DNA of 64,000 nucleotides from Ziziphus jujuba. Lineage: Eukaryota; Streptophyta; Magnoliopsida; Rosales; Rhamnaceae. The position numbers were made by a program, and so were the translations under genes. Each line of letters opens with the position of its first letter. The first letter of the stretch is position 1. Where the stretch lies: contig NC_083386.1 in assembly GCF_031755915.1 (NCBI RefSeq), positions 23,421,001 through 23,485,000 of the forward strand. Reading direction: 5' to 3'. The notes beneath the pieces were generated by a model that worked only from the letters and a program-made list of their open reading frames with translations, did no database searches and was not told where the DNA came from. Below, piece by piece: positions 1 to 12,560 of this stretch.

Positions 1-61
1 CTCTCAGATCCCTCTCGCTGCAACCAAAAACTGACCCAGGAGAACTGGTAAGCAAGAACAT

Positions 62-1178
62 TTTAGTGGGGAAAATTTTATCTTAGCTTCCGCTCTTTCA
101 CTATTGGGGAAATTACTGCCAGAACATGGAACCTGAGGGGTAAGGTTCGTATAGAGAAGCTTTGAAGATATTATTTTCAAATTTTCCTTTGAGTTATTGG
201 AAGAAAAGGAGAAGATCTTCAAAAGCAGGCCTTGGACTTTTAATGGAGCTCATCTCATCCTTAAGGAGTGGCCCAACTCATTAGCTCTATCAGAGATCTC
301 TTTTCAATTCTCTAGTTTCACAGTTCAAATCCATGGTCTTCGCACAATGTTCCTCCATAAAGATACAGCAAGGCTGATAGGAGAACGATTGGGAAAAGTT
401 CTCAGTGAATCAATCAACAGGAAGAATGTGGTGGCACAGCGTTACTTACGGCTAAGAGTGGATATTGACACTGATAATCCTATCCCGACGGGTTTCTTCT
501 TGGAAAGATTAGAAGGGGAGGAGTCTTGGATACAATTTAAGTTTGAAAGATTAGGGGACTTCTGTTACAAATGTGGAAGGCTTTCACATGTTACTGGTAA
601 ATGTCCTTTTGAGAAACCGGCAATGATCGTTACGAGCACAGGAGTGGAGGCCCGTCTGTATGGCCCGTGGCTGAGATCGGAAATACCAGGGAGCTTACTC
701 TGTGTCAATCCTCCGGCGGATGTCAGAGACCACGCGCAGATAGGTAACAGAGCCAATCTTTTTGGCTCTAGGGGAGCTGTGGTTCCCAATAACTTCTGGC
801 TGGAGGATACACTCCACCAAAAGTTAGCGGAGCTTGAGGCAACAGAGGATGGTAGTAGCAGCCAAAGTCAGAAGTGGCGGGAGACAGAGTTCGAAAATAT
901 CAGAGCAATATGCCCAGAAATCGAAGCATTAAGACTCACCTTGCGGAGACACGAGATGAATTTTGAAAAAGAGCTACGGAAGTCGGTTCTGCAAAAGAGT
1001 AGAAACCGCAACTATAATATTTTGGGCCTGGCCGAATGGGCCACCAACATTATTAAGGTCATTGCAACCTCAAAAGCACAAGAGAGAAGAGAGTTGGGCC
1101 CAACAGACCCAGATTTACTTGAAACCCTCGGGCTGGGCCCACCATCAGTCATCAAAGCCTCAGGGAGAATGCCTACTT
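62..1178 (+). pseudogene. LINE ORF1 (DUF4283/zinc-knuckle gag-like protein), 5' part
   Basis: An open stretch from 197 encodes a DUF4283-type nucleic-acid-binding region followed by a CCHC zinc knuckle (CYKCGRLSHVTGKC, residues 123-136 counted from 197; C at 563). ORF1 proteins of plant LINEs bind the element RNA. Upstream of 197 a DUF4283-like reading continues in other frames (for example the RSFTIGEITARTWNLRGKV stretch around 89-145), with stops at about 85 and 165. The real start is therefore further left and the ORF is frameshifted. The reading is cut at about 1178 by the CACTA-like element. After 8001 the sequence resumes with a short hydrophilic ORF (8106-8288), probably the ORF1 C-terminus. 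Confidence 0.8.
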
Positions 1179-1194
1179 CACACAAGAAAATGAT

Positions 1195-1560
1195 CCTTTA
1201 GCGACGAAATTTTTATCGGCGAATTAATTTATTGTCACTAAAGACATCATTACCGGCAAAACAATTCCTCGATAAAAACTACATTTTTGGCGATGAAAAA
1301 ATAAAATCGCCGGTAAATGTTATATTTTTACCGACGAAAACACAATTTTGCCGGTAGTGGATTGACTTTTACCGACGACTCCTTAATATTGTCGGTAAAA
1401 ATTAACTATTTGCCAACGAAATAAAAATTTGTCGGCAAAAGTTATAGATTTTGCCGACAACTTCAAATATTGTCGGTAAGAAGGAAACAATTACCGACGA
1501 AATTGAAATTAGTTGGCAAAAGTTATACCTTTTAGTGACACTCTGAAATTTTCTCGGCAA
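1195..1560. repeat. CACTA subterminal motif cluster, left
   Basis: A dense set of degenerate motifs in both orientations (GTCGGTAAA, TTGCCGACAA, ACCGACGAAA, TCGGCAAAA) is present. They match in style the cluster at the right end of the element and are not coding. Confidence 0.75.
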
Positions 1561-2795
1561 AAGGTTTGAATGGAGTAATTGGGAAACTGGGACGAGAAAT
1601 TCAAATCAAAATGAATATTGCTGGTGTAAAAATAATAATATTAATTTATTGGCAACTTGGCAATGCCTTTTTCTTTTTTCTTTTTTTTTTTTCACCTCTT
1701 TTCTACTCTATGTCCCACACTTTTTTAAAAAAAGTCTGTTTTATTTTTATTTTTTATTTTTTATCTAACAAAAAAAAGTCTCAAAATTTGCACAATTATT
1801 TTTTATTTTGAATGATTAATTGGGGTATAGAAACATTTTCTTAAAGCACAGTACATTTTTAATCATTTTCACTGTAGAAAAGATCTAATTTTGAGAACTA
1901 TTTCCTCCTTTCAATATTTAACCATGTTTAATGTTCTATGTGAAAGACTATTGTAGAGGTTTTGTTATTATATATTTTGGTAGTTACGATGGTGTGGTAT
2001 AATTATATATGGATTAATTCAATCACTAATATATATATATATATTTTTAATTTTTATATGTATAGGTTTCTCGTTGTTATGGGGATTATTATTCATTGGC
2101 AGCAGATAATGAAGAGCTTCAAGAAAGAAGCAGGGAATTGAAGCACCTTATTAAATTTCACGTTCTCAGTGAAAGAAGCAGCTTATTTGGGTAGTGATTT
2201 TTAGATAATATTTATCAGGATGTTAATCTTGAAGGCACCTGCAATTAATTACTGATTTTGTTTGTATGTTGTAAGAAATATGGATATGTCATGTCTTGGA
2301 TCGTAGCTGTATCAATTTTTTTCCCCCTAAAATACAAAGCTGAAGATGATATTGATATTAATTTTATATTTAAAATATGTGAATCATATGATATTCTTGA
2401 ATTAACTCTCTTTTTTCTTTGATTTATATCTGGGATTGACGGTGGCAAATTCTAAGGAAAAGAATATAAAGTCATTTCAACAAATAGCAGTAAAATATTG
2501 TTGTTAAGTTTATATTTAAAATTAGGATATAAATTATAATATGTTTTTTGGAAGAGGCCAGATGGCATACGTAAATATATTGGTAGTATAAAAAAAAAAA
2601 ATTTTAGTCATTTTTTTTTTTGGTAATATTATTAATTTATTCAGTCAATTGACTTTTTATATCTCTAATATTAACTACTTCTTCTTTTTATTTATTTATT
2701 TTATTATGATTTAAACTCGAAATCTCACACATAAAAAAGATTTAAAATTTAGGGGAAAAAAAAAGTGATATATATTATATATTTTTAATTGTTTG

Positions 2796-2960
2796 AAACT
2801 TTAGCCGATGAAATATATTTTCCTCGGAAAAATTTCTATTGTCGAGAAATTGATAAGATTTGACGGTAAATACTTGGTTCTTTTGGCCAGAATTTTAACA
2901 CATCCGTCGGCAATAGAAAAAAAATTGTCGTGCCTCCCGTCCCGCCTCAAAGTCCCGCCA
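2796..2960. repeat. Inner cluster of CACTA-type GTCGG/CCGAC motifs
   Basis: Motifs of the same type (CCTCGGAAAAAT, GTCGAGAAATT, GACGGTAAAT, CCGTCGGCAATAG) recur here, 1.2 kb inside the left cluster. The AT-rich stretch between (1600-2790) shows no gene. Either the left subterminal region is long or another sequence was inserted into it. Confidence 0.5.
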
Positions 2961-3467
2961 ATCATAACGTGGAAAAATAATTGAAATACAATTAATTTCA
3001 CCCATTATTTTTCTCTCCATCTCCTTTGCATCTCCTTCTCCTTTCTCTTTTTTTTTCTTTTTTTTTTTTTTCTGTCAAAATCATTTTCCAAAGGTTGCAT
3101 TTCCGTTGCAAACCCACGTTCTTCCCTTAAAAACCAGCTGCTCTCTGCATCTCCATAGGTTGAAGCAAACCCATTTTCTTCTTCGAATCTCACTTTGAAT
3201 ATCTCTTCAATTTCTCTTTGATTTTCTTTTTCTTTCTTTTATTTTTGCAAGTGGTGGTCGCCGATCGATCTGCTGGTTGCCTTTCTGCAGGTTGGAGTTG
3301 TTCTTTTTTTTTTTTTTGGGATATTGCTTTGAGCCCGTTCTGTCTGGTGATGTAGATATGATGATATCCAATTTAGTTATTTATTTTTTTCACTTTTTGT
3401 TCAAAGGAAGAGTGCTTGCTCCAAATCTGTTAATTTGTGGGATGGGAATCAGTAAGAATAGAGGGTG

Positions 3468-3468
<1 letters not shown>

Positions 3469-3499
<31 letters not shown>
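3469..3499 (+). repeat. 31-base poly-C tract
   Basis: An uninterrupted run of 31 C residues inside the CACTA-like element. The neighbouring sequence to about 4800 contains no recognised coding region. Confidence 0.9.
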
Positions 3500-3500
<1 letters not shown>

Positions 3501-5111
3501 ACAGAACTAGTAATGTTTCAGCTATTTCACATTGGAGATAAAATAAATTTATGTAGTGACATCTTCATGATTTGATCGTTTTGCGGTTTGTTGTCTAATT
3601 ATACTTTGGTGCACAGATGTTTCCCTTCTTGTTAAGTAGAGTTTGCTGTGAAGCCTGTGGAAATCTTAAGCAGAGTTTCTTGTTGCCGTGGTAAGTTATT
3701 AATATGCAAACAATTCTATCTACTTGTGGGTCGTCTGTCGCAGTTTGCAAACCTTGTTAGATTTGCACAAATTGTTTCGGTCAATTACATGGATTTAAAG
3801 TCCGGAATTATGGAATATGTGCATGATTTTTGTTATTTAGTAATATTATAATTACATTGAGCATGTTTATTAAAGACTCAATTGGCCAATGAATGGTTTC
3901 AATATGTGTTTCTATTTCATGCTAAATTTGTGTGGTCACTATAATTATTCTGTCAATAAACGATGGGAGTGTTTTTCTGGAGATGGCTCCAAATTATGCT
4001 ATTTTCGTGGAATGTCCAGGAGGACTTAAGAAAATTTCTGTAAGTCATATTAGCATATTTTATCTTGTCATGCTTGGTTGATAAAGGAATCCAGAAGTTG
4101 TTTCATGAAACCTCTAGGATTTCCACTTTACCTCATGCTATAGGTTGTAGTAGTTCATTAATTTATTTAATTTCCAAATGGAAATTCAGAAGTTTCAATT
4201 GTAGCTCGATTCATGTGTGGTTCATGCTAATTTTAATCTAATTCCTTTGTGGTAATTACATAGGTCTTCCCGACTTTATGCACACTTATGACTATATATT
4301 TTGCTAATGAGGTTCCACTTTGTTGCTTGATTGTTAGAGGATTTACAAGAAAATGGTCTGAAAAGTCAAAGTTTCAAACCAGATATGGCAGTTACATGCA
4401 GCAAGCGCCAATGGGAGAGTGATTTAGATTTAAAGCATTTGAACTCAAGAGTCCTAAGAATGATCAGAATCATGATTGTAATGATGGTCCTGGAGTTGTA
4501 TTACTGAATTTGTTGACTAGTTTAAGGCATTTACCACCCGCAGTGATGCATTCTGTTCTCATTGTAATGGCGTTAAGTTAGTTAGGTGGCATTATGATTA
4601 TCCATTAGTAGCCTTTCCTAGTTCCTACAATTATTGAGTCCTTTTGAATGAAACCTCGAGCCAGTTGCTTGGTTATAAGTAGTAGCTTTATTTGGTGTTT
4701 TCTGATTGCTGTTTTGTGTTGTTTCTTATGTTATTTGAGTTAATACTTTTACTGGTGTGGTCCTGGTTTTATGTTCTTTCTTTTCGATATGGATTGGATT
4801 GGATTGGCAGAGGAATGCAATAAGGGCTGCCGTTTATGGAGAGAAGGTGGATGAATTTCTGGATGTTTTCGATGCATGTTTCAAACTATTATTTTGAAAT
4901 GTTCTTTTACAGTCCTTCGGTCAGTTTTATACCTTTCTGTGTTGTAGATTATTTTCTGTACAATAAAATGATTTTTCTTTCCAGAATTGGCCAATCTTAT
5001 GTGTGTCCATGTTTTTATTTGGTACATTATTTGTTTATGTTATGTCTTGTGTATGCTGTCAAAATCACTAATGGTTTTCTTAAGAAAAAGCTTAAATGCT
5101 TGTGATTTCAG

Positions 5112-6813
5112 TATAATGGGGGTCCAGAACTTTCCAATAGTGACTACTGCATGGATTGCCTCATTGATGGAGCCTGCAATTTGGTCTCTGCTGATAGCTA
5201 TAGGGATTGCAGAACAGTAATGAAACAAATTGCCAAAGATGTACTGCAGAGAGCTGTCCAGATGGGTCGTATAATGTTTCTAAGGCATGGTATGATAAAT
5301 ACTTTTATTGCTCTAAATTCTCCAACATTTCCTCGCATCCTCATGCTGGGAAATTGTTGATTGTGTTACTCTTTCCATTGTATGAACCAAAAATAAAGTG
5401 GTTCATCTTCATTGAACCTTTTTGGATTCTCTTATCCTCATATCTGTTTCCATCTCTTTCTTATTTAATTTCAAATGTAAAGGTGCTCCCCTCATTCTTT
5501 AAAAATTGGAGTGATAGCATATTTCCAGTGCACATATTTTATATTGATGCTAATTAATTCATGTTTGTAGGTTGCAACAGTGGCTTAAAAGAAAAATACT
5601 TGATGCTCCCACTGAAGCTGATGCTGGGCCAACAGCTTCAATTAGGTGTCCTCATGGTGAACTTATGCCTGAGCAAGATGTGGGAGCTAAGCGGTTGCTT
5701 GTTCCTGAGGCTCAGTGGCTCTTCCTTTACGAAGATGCTTTTGCTGTAAAACCTGATGATGATTTGGGTTGTTGGATAGCATCGTTGGTTCACTGAAGTG
5801 TGAAAAGGTACTTGCTTATCTGCCTGGCACTTCTTTTATATAAATCTTGTTCTTGAATCTCTGGTAAAGATTCATCGATGTTTTCTATGAATTTAATTCA
5901 TTTAATGATGTTTAGTAATTGTTACTTGTCATTAGCTTAAATGAAATTGGATTCCATGCAATTGTATGTTGAGTTTTGGGAAGTTAGCACTGGTGTTGTA
6001 AGATATCAAGACCTATGTTTTAACACTGGTTTCAATACAAAATAATGTGGACCACTGTTTCAAATCTTATACTCATGTATTAGAACTAAGCCAAAGATAT
6101 GGGCATCATTAGCCTATTCCTTTACCTCTACAATGTTCACGACTTTCTGCACTTGTCTCTTTATCTTGTAAGTATACCTATGTGATTATGTTTTCCTACA
6201 GCATTCACGACTGTTAGAAAGGCCTCCTGATCTGGTTTGCAAACATGGTTCCATTTTCCAAAAGTCTTCTACTGTAAGTACAAAAAAGAAATCTTCCATT
6301 TTCCAAAAGTCTTCTACTGTAACTACAAAAAAGAAATCTAAGTAGCCTGATGAAGTTGCAGCTAGTTTTGAGTTAAACACTATGTGCAATCCTTTTAATC
6401 ACTTATTGCTTTTATATTTATGTTGGTCCGTCTGTTTGAAAATGACAATAATAGTTGTAGTATCAGATAAGTAATTTAAAATTTTAAACAACTGTATCAG
6501 GAAGCAAATTTATTCATATATGCTTGTAATATTGTCCTGATGCCACAAATTTGTCCTTTATGTTTTCTTATGAATTTTCAGCCAGATGGGTTAACAATCA
6601 TCACTGAGATTGATTGGAAATGCTTCTATGAAGAATGGGATGGTGTCAAGGATAAAGGCATATCTGCTGAGATTGAGTTTAGTAATACTGGAGGAAGTAA
6701 TTTTGTTGGGTCCTCTGAAGACATACCAATTTCTGAGGAGGATATGGGTGCTCTTGATGAAGTTAATAATGAAGCTGAGTCTAGACAACTTCACATTAGG
6801 ACTTGTCCAGAGG
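5112..6813 (+). pseudogene. UBP26-like ubiquitin-specific protease fragment captured by the CACTA-like element
   Basis: Four exon-like blocks with GT-AG borders resemble the middle part (DUSP region) of plant UBP26 / USP48-type ubiquitin C-terminal hydrolases, judged from memory of that family. They are 5112-5289 (NGGPELSNSDYCMDCLIDGA...), 5571-5807 (DAPTEADAGPTASIRCPHGE, then LLVPEAQWLFLYEDA), 6202-6273 (RLLERPPDLVCKHGSIFQ) and 6582-6813 (DGLTIITEIDWKCFYEEWDG...RTCPE). Codon phase is kept across the introns, so the piece was copied as genomic DNA. Breaks: a one-base frameshift near 5247, and an internal deletion in block 2 fusing the DDDLGC and SLKCEK segments out of frame. The end of block 3 with its donor is duplicated in tandem. 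The catalytic Cys/His domain of the protease is absent. A short open piece at about 4810-4870 was not identified. Confidence 0.8.
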
Positions 6814-7529
6814 TACTGGAACTTTATTTATTTATCTATTTAATGTTAAAAGCTTGTGCACATCAACCACTATTCATATTGATTATCTTTTGCCTTAGGA
6901 CCTTTTGTTAGTAACAATGTTGAAATAAAAAAACTATTGTGCTGATTTGTATTATTGGAAAATGCGATTTGTATAGGATTTGAAAAGAGATATCTAAGTT
7001 AAGAAATGTTAATATGATGTATTATATATTTGAAGAAGAAATGAAAAGAGAGATAGAGATAAAAGATTATGGGTATCACTACCTCTTTTATAATTCTGAA
7101 GTTTGGAACTTGTTGGTCATGTTTACATAATCTACATTCTTCATGATGAACTGATATGCCAGGAACATGTGGTGGATATTTTATATTTATACTATGAGGA
7201 GTACAAAATTTCCCAAATAAATGTACGTTTGTTTGTTATTTATGTGTATCATTTATAGTCAGTTTGTCTACTATCTATGTGTATTATTCACGTATGAGGA
7301 TCAATGTTGGTTGATTTTTGTAAGCTTCGTATGTTGAAGATGGTATGACTTTTTTTTTTTTCTTTTCTGTTGAGCTTATACATATAAATCCGTGAAAGTT
7401 GAAAGAAAAACATTTTATTTAAATTTCTTCATCAAACATGGCGTTTTAATTATGCTAGATGTGCCAAGTTTGCATTGGAGAATGAAAAGGAAGACATTTA
7501 CCATCAAAATAACTATTTTGCTAGTAAAA

Positions 7530-8001
7530 AGTCTATTGCCGAGAAAGCAAATTTGTCACTAAAAGTTAAATATTTTCTGTCCAATGTTTATTTGTCCCAA
7601 AAAATCTTGTTGCCAAACAAAGCAATTTTGTCGCTAAAAAAGCCTTTGCCGACAAGTTTTACTTTTGATGGCAAATAACTTATTAATGACAAAATATTTG
7701 GTCACTAATTAAATTTTCAAAACATAAACAATAGTTTTCCAGGCGACCTTTTTTGTCACCAATATCTTTTACAGACAATTTTATATTTGATGGAAATAGG
7801 TTTTCGCGAGAAAAATAAATTTTTGTCACAAAAGTATTAGCCGGGAAAAATTAAAAATTTGTCTATAAATACAATTGCAGACGAGGCATAGGCGACGAAA
7901 TTGCTGACGAATTTATTTTCTTCGGTAAATGTTTTACTGACAATTTTTTTGTTTTTGCCAACAAAAACGTTTTGTCGGTAAAAGGTAAATTTCTTGTAGT
8001 G
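7530..8001. repeat. CACTA subterminal motif cluster and right terminus
   Basis: Repeated motifs such as TTGCCGAGAAAG, TTTGTCACTAAAAG, TTGCCGACAAG and TTGTCGGTAAAAGG lead to the terminus TTCTTGTAGTG at 7991-8001. The 67-aa ORF through this stretch (7475-7678) is a by-product of the motif array. Confidence 0.8.
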
Positions 8002-8449
8002 TTTCTAGAGAAAAGGTTAGTCTTACTTTAATCCAAAAACGCCCAACCCAAGTTAATTTCTTTGGACCCCCAAAAAGCTACTTAAGAATAGAGGAGCCCA
8101 CGATTTTGGAAAGCTCAGACATAATAGAAACTATCTGCGCTAGAGATGCCTTTGATTCTTTCTCTCCCAAAGAAGCAAAAGTAGCTAGGATTGAGGAAGA
8201 TACAACTCCGGTTGATCACGAAGAAGAAACAGCTGACACCACTATTGATTACCACCATGAAACGCCTAGGAGAAGGAGAAGCAATTAGAACCAAGAAGGA
8301 GGTCTCAGACGGATTGGTCTTGGAAGAGGGAGGCCCGACAAAGAGCACTACGCATAGCACAAAATCACCAAACCAGAGAGGAGGAGGCAAGCACTTCGTC
8401 GAGGCAGAAATTGGATTTTCAATAGACCAAGGAGGCAGGCCTTTTCATG

Positions 8450-8465
8450 CCCCCCCCCCCCCCCC
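8450..8465 (+). repeat. 16-base poly-C tract before LINE ORF2
   Basis: A run of 16 C residues sits directly before the ORF2 start region. It is the second C-run in the window. Confidence 0.85.
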
Positions 8466-8469
8466 AAGC

Positions 8470-11400
8470 CTTGAAGATTATTTCTTGGAACTGTAGGGAC
8501 TAAGGTAATCCAAAGGTTACAAATGCTTTAAGGAACTTTGTCAGAACTCACAATCAGTCTTGTGTTTTTCTCTATGAGACAAAAAGGAGTAGAAGCCGTC
8601 TGGAACGCGTTTGTAGAAGCTTAGATTTTAATAATGCTGAGATTATTGAAGCTAAGGGCAGTGCCAGAGGATTATGTTTGATGTGGACAGATGATTGCAA
8701 CATTAAAATTTCATGGAGCAATGAGAGAATTATTTGTGGATATGTATTGGATGAAGAAAGTTTTGTTAGTTGGTGCTTCTTGGCTTGTTATGGCCCTCCC
8801 TATAACTATAAGAAAAAGTGTTTTTGGAATCAACTTGCTGCTGTTGTTAATAAGCTGGAAAGACCTTGGATGATGTTTGAAGACCTTAATGAGGTTGTAG
8901 ATAGTTCAGAAAAATTTGGGGGTTGGCAAATATGGAGAAGGAAACTTTATCTAGGAAGTGGATGAATATGACCTTGGCTTTATTGGTGAAAAATTCACTT
9001 GGGATAACAGGCAAAATGGCCAAGCTCTAATTAGAGAAAAACTTAATAGGGCAGTGGTTAACAGAGATTGGCTCTCAAGTAACCCAACGGCTATTGTGGA
9101 ACACTTACATTTTGAGGTGTTTAATCACTGCCCCATTCTCATTGGGACGGAAGGTGAAGAGAAGAAATTGAGGAGACCGTTCAGATTTCTAAAGGCTTGG
9201 ACTACAGACAGGTCAAGTGCCTTTGTGGTCAATAAAGCTTGGAATGCAGACTATCAGCAAGGAATGGATTGCCATAAATTGAAAAGAAGCCTTACAGAAA
9301 CCTCTAAGGCTCTAAGGATTTGGAACAATGAAATTTTTGGATTTGCCAACAAGGAAATTCAGAAACGAAAAAAGTGAGCTGAAAGCACTACAACAGAAGG
9401 AAGACAGAGACTTAGCCAAAGAAGGTTCGATATTGGATGAGCTTAGGGTGCATAGAGGGTGCATAGAGCCAGATGGGAATCTATTCTAAGACAAAAATCT
9501 AGAGAAATCTGGCTCAAAGAAGGAGATAGAAACACTAATTTCTTTCATACTAGTCTGATGAATAGGAGACGGAGAAATAATATTCACGCTATTAAAGATG
9601 TCAAAGGTTTGATATTCGATTATGATCAGATCAGAGAACACTTTATTCACCAATTCAAAGACCTCTACAAATTAGATTTCCCTCAAATCACTGAGGACAT
9701 GAACGTCTTAGGCCGAAATCTCATATCCCAGGAAGAAAATTTGGAGTTGATGAGAATTCCAACTATCGAAGAAATCAAAGATGCCATGTGGAATCTCCAT
9801 CCTTTGAAGAACCTTGGCCCAAATGGGTTTTCAGGCATTTTCTTTAGGTGTTACTGGAGGACAGTGTAGGATAAAGTGGTGAAATTCACCCAGGAATGTT
9901 TCCGATTGAAGAGGATCCCTCACTCAGTGAATGAAACCTTCTGCGTACTAATCCCGAAAATCACACAGCCTTAGACTTTCAACCACTTCAGACCAATCAG
10001 CTTATGTAATTTCGTTTACAAAATTGTTACGAAGATTTTAGCAGGGAGATTAAGTAGCGTGATTGAGATCATCTCCCAAACCAAGGTGCTTTTGTCAAAG
10101 GGAGATGGATAGCGGAAAGTACCGTTATTGCTCAAGAAATAGTGCATAAAATTCAGAATCACATATGCAAGAAAGACTTAATGGTGGTCAAAATTGACCT
10201 GAAAAAGGCTTATGATAGACTCGAATGGAACTTTATCCATAAAGCCCTTAAAGTGTGGGGTTTCTCTACTGATCTCAGATGGTTAATTCGAAGCTGTGTC
10301 AGCTCAGTGCACTTCTCCCTTCTGCTTAATGGAAGTCTCTATGGCTCTTTCAAACCTAAAAAGAGCCTCAGATAAGGGGATCCCTTATCTCCTATCCTCT
10401 TCATTTTTTGTTTTGAAATTTTATCCAGGTTGCTGTCGAAGGAAGAGGAACAGGGTAGTTTTCACAACATCAAGGTGGCCCAAAACGCCCCAGCCATCTC
10501 ACACCTAATGTATGCTGATGATCTCCTAATTACCTGCAATGCTGATCCTCAAAATGCAACCATTTTTGATAAATGCCTAAAAAAGTTCTGTGGCTGGTCA
10601 GGTCAGATGGTCAATGGACAAAGATCTAATATTTTCTTCTCTAAATCCACTTCCCGGCAGGACAGGAAGGCAGTAAAAGAGATCTTAGATTTCAAGGATA
10701 TGGGACCCAAAGCCATCTACTTGGGTAACTCTTTTATTTTTGGGAGGAATAAGACAAAGGAATTATATAACATCAAGGAAAGGATTAAGAGCATAATAGA
10801 AGGTTGGAATAAGCACCTGTTATTAAAGGTGGAAAAGGTAACTCTAATTAAGTCTGTAGTTTAAGCAATTCCAAACTACACGATGACTACTTTTTTACTA
10901 CCTACAAGTTTCTGTGAGGATCTTGATACTCTAGTTTGTAAATTTTGGTGGGAGTCCAAATCAAACTCTTCAGGCTTCTTTCCTTTAAAGGCTTGGAAGG
11001 ACATTTGCAAGCCAAAGGATAGGGGTGGTTTGAGCTTTAGAAGATTCAAAGACATGAACATGGCTTTACTTGCGAAGCTCGGATGGAAACTGGCAAGGGA
11101 TGAGGACTGTCTATGGACTAGACTGCTGAAAGCTAAATACCTCCGGAACGAAACTTTCTTCGGTTACATGCTTAAGAAAAGGACCTCTTGGGTCTGGCAA
11201 GGTCTGGTGAGAACTAGGAAAATTATCCTGAAAGAAGCATGTTTCAGGATTGGTGATGGATCTGAAATTGACATATGGAAGGACCCCTAGCTTCCAGACT
11301 TATCCGACAAAAGTCCTATGGCTAAGGAAGGAGTTAACACTTCTGTATGGCGAAGAGTCCATGAACTTTAGGATGAGAGGACCGGTTTGTAGAAGGAAGA

Positions 11401-12501
11401 TGAAATTCGGCATATATGCAAAGAAGAATCGGTGGAAGCTATTCTAAAGTTGACATGACCACGAGTCCACTGCAGAGACAGACTTAGGTGGATGGGGAGC
11501 AAAGATGGGAAGTTTTCAGTCAAAAGCTGCTTTGAGCTTATGTTCGAAGAGGAACAAGGCAACAAAAGAGCTAAATTGTGGAGAAAGCTTTGGAATTTAA
11601 AAATTCACGAGCATCTTAGGCTTTTCCTTTAGAGAGTGATATCAAATGTCATTCCCACAAGAGAGGTGTAACCGAAGAGAATAAATTTAAGGGAACACTA
11701 TTGTGTGTGGTGTGAAGCTGAGGAGGAAATTGCTTTTCACATTTTCAAAGAATGCCACTTCATAAAGAGTCTTGCTTTTGCAAGTAAATGAGGATGCAAG
11801 CTTGAGGCCTGGAAGATGAATAGTATCTGTGAGCTGGTTGAATTCTGTGTCAACCCCCAAGGCAGATTTTCACTCACAGATTTTGGATAAAAGAACAATC
11901 TCTATTTTCCTATCTTCTTTGCTGTACTTTGTTTGGTCATGCAGAAATGCAAGGATTTTCTCAATGCTAGACCCTTTTCATGTTCTAGTGCACCATTTCA
12001 ATTGTTTTGTTAATGATTTTCTAGTTCCTTTAAAGGTGAATGAAGGGCAAAATTAGAAGACTAAAGAACTTTGGACTGCTCCCGTTAAAGGAAGGTGGAA
12101 GGTTAATACAGATGCGGCGTTCAGCAATGGTCAAGCTGGCCTAGCCTACATTGTTAGAGATTGGAAAGGGGAGGTCATTTCTCTAGCCTCCATTCTGGTA
12201 TCTTGTGGATCCCCCTTTGAAGCTGAGATGAAGGCTGTAACCTAGGCAATAGAAGTGGCAAAACAAAGGAACTGGAACCTTAGGTATGATTTGATCCACC
12301 TCCGTAGTGTTTTTGGATAGAGCAATTGGAAGATTTCTTGGAACCCTCGAAGCTCCAACTGTGTGGCTGGCTTGGTAGCCAAGAAAGCTCTGTATGTTGG
12401 TGTGTTATTTGATCCTTGTTTATGTAATTTTGACACCCTTCCAAGGGATGTTTTGGACTGTTTGGTTGTTGATAAACTTGGAAGTGGTCCCTCTTTGTAG
12501 C
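8470..12501 (+). pseudogene. LINE ORF2: endonuclease, reverse transcriptase, zf-RVT, RNase H (broken)
   Basis: The reading starts at about 8473 with KIISWNCR, the usual start of a plant LINE apurinic-type endonuclease, and goes on through 8540-8965. Reverse transcriptase follows: RARWESILRQKSREIWLKEG (from 9462), FFHTSLMNRRR, NHFRPISLCNFVYKIV (about 9980), DLKKAYDRLEW (about 10195) and the catalytic YADD at 10511-10522. A zf-RVT-like region follows (about 10920-11290). An RNase H-like segment begins at about 12095 (NTDAAFSNGQAGLAYIVRDW) and contains a stop at 12241. Single-base frameshifts and stops occur throughout (for example at 9867, 10373, 10862 and 11287). The enzyme would copy the LINE RNA at a nicked target; this copy cannot do so. 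Confidence 0.9.
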
Positions 12502-12560
12502 TCCCTCCTACCTCGGAGGTTTTTTGTGCTTTCAGCAATGAATTATTATTCACCAAAAGA

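Larger units (their letters stand above)
1179..8001. mobile_element. CACTA-like (non-autonomous) DNA transposon carrying host-gene DNA
   Basis: The right end at 8001 reads, on the minus strand, CACTACAAGAAATTTACC, the standard CACTA terminus. The left end at about 1179 reads CACACAAGAAAA, the same terminus with a small internal loss. Just inside both ends are many short degenerate motifs of the type TTGCCGACAAA / GTCGGTAAA (1195-1560 and about 7530-8000), as in CACTA subterminal regions that bind transposase. No transposase was recognised, so the element looks non-autonomous. The interior holds a UBP26-like gene fragment. The flanking 3-bp duplication is unclear (CTT versus TTT), so the left border may be off by a few bases. 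Confidence 0.75.

Noticed and set aside
4836..5105. 89-aa ORF upstream of the UBP26-like exons
   Set aside because: It runs through likely intron sequence; only a short piece at 4810-4870 looks exon-like and it could not be assigned.
7475..7678. 67-aa ORF near the CACTA right end
   Set aside because: It is translated subterminal motif sequence, not a protein gene.
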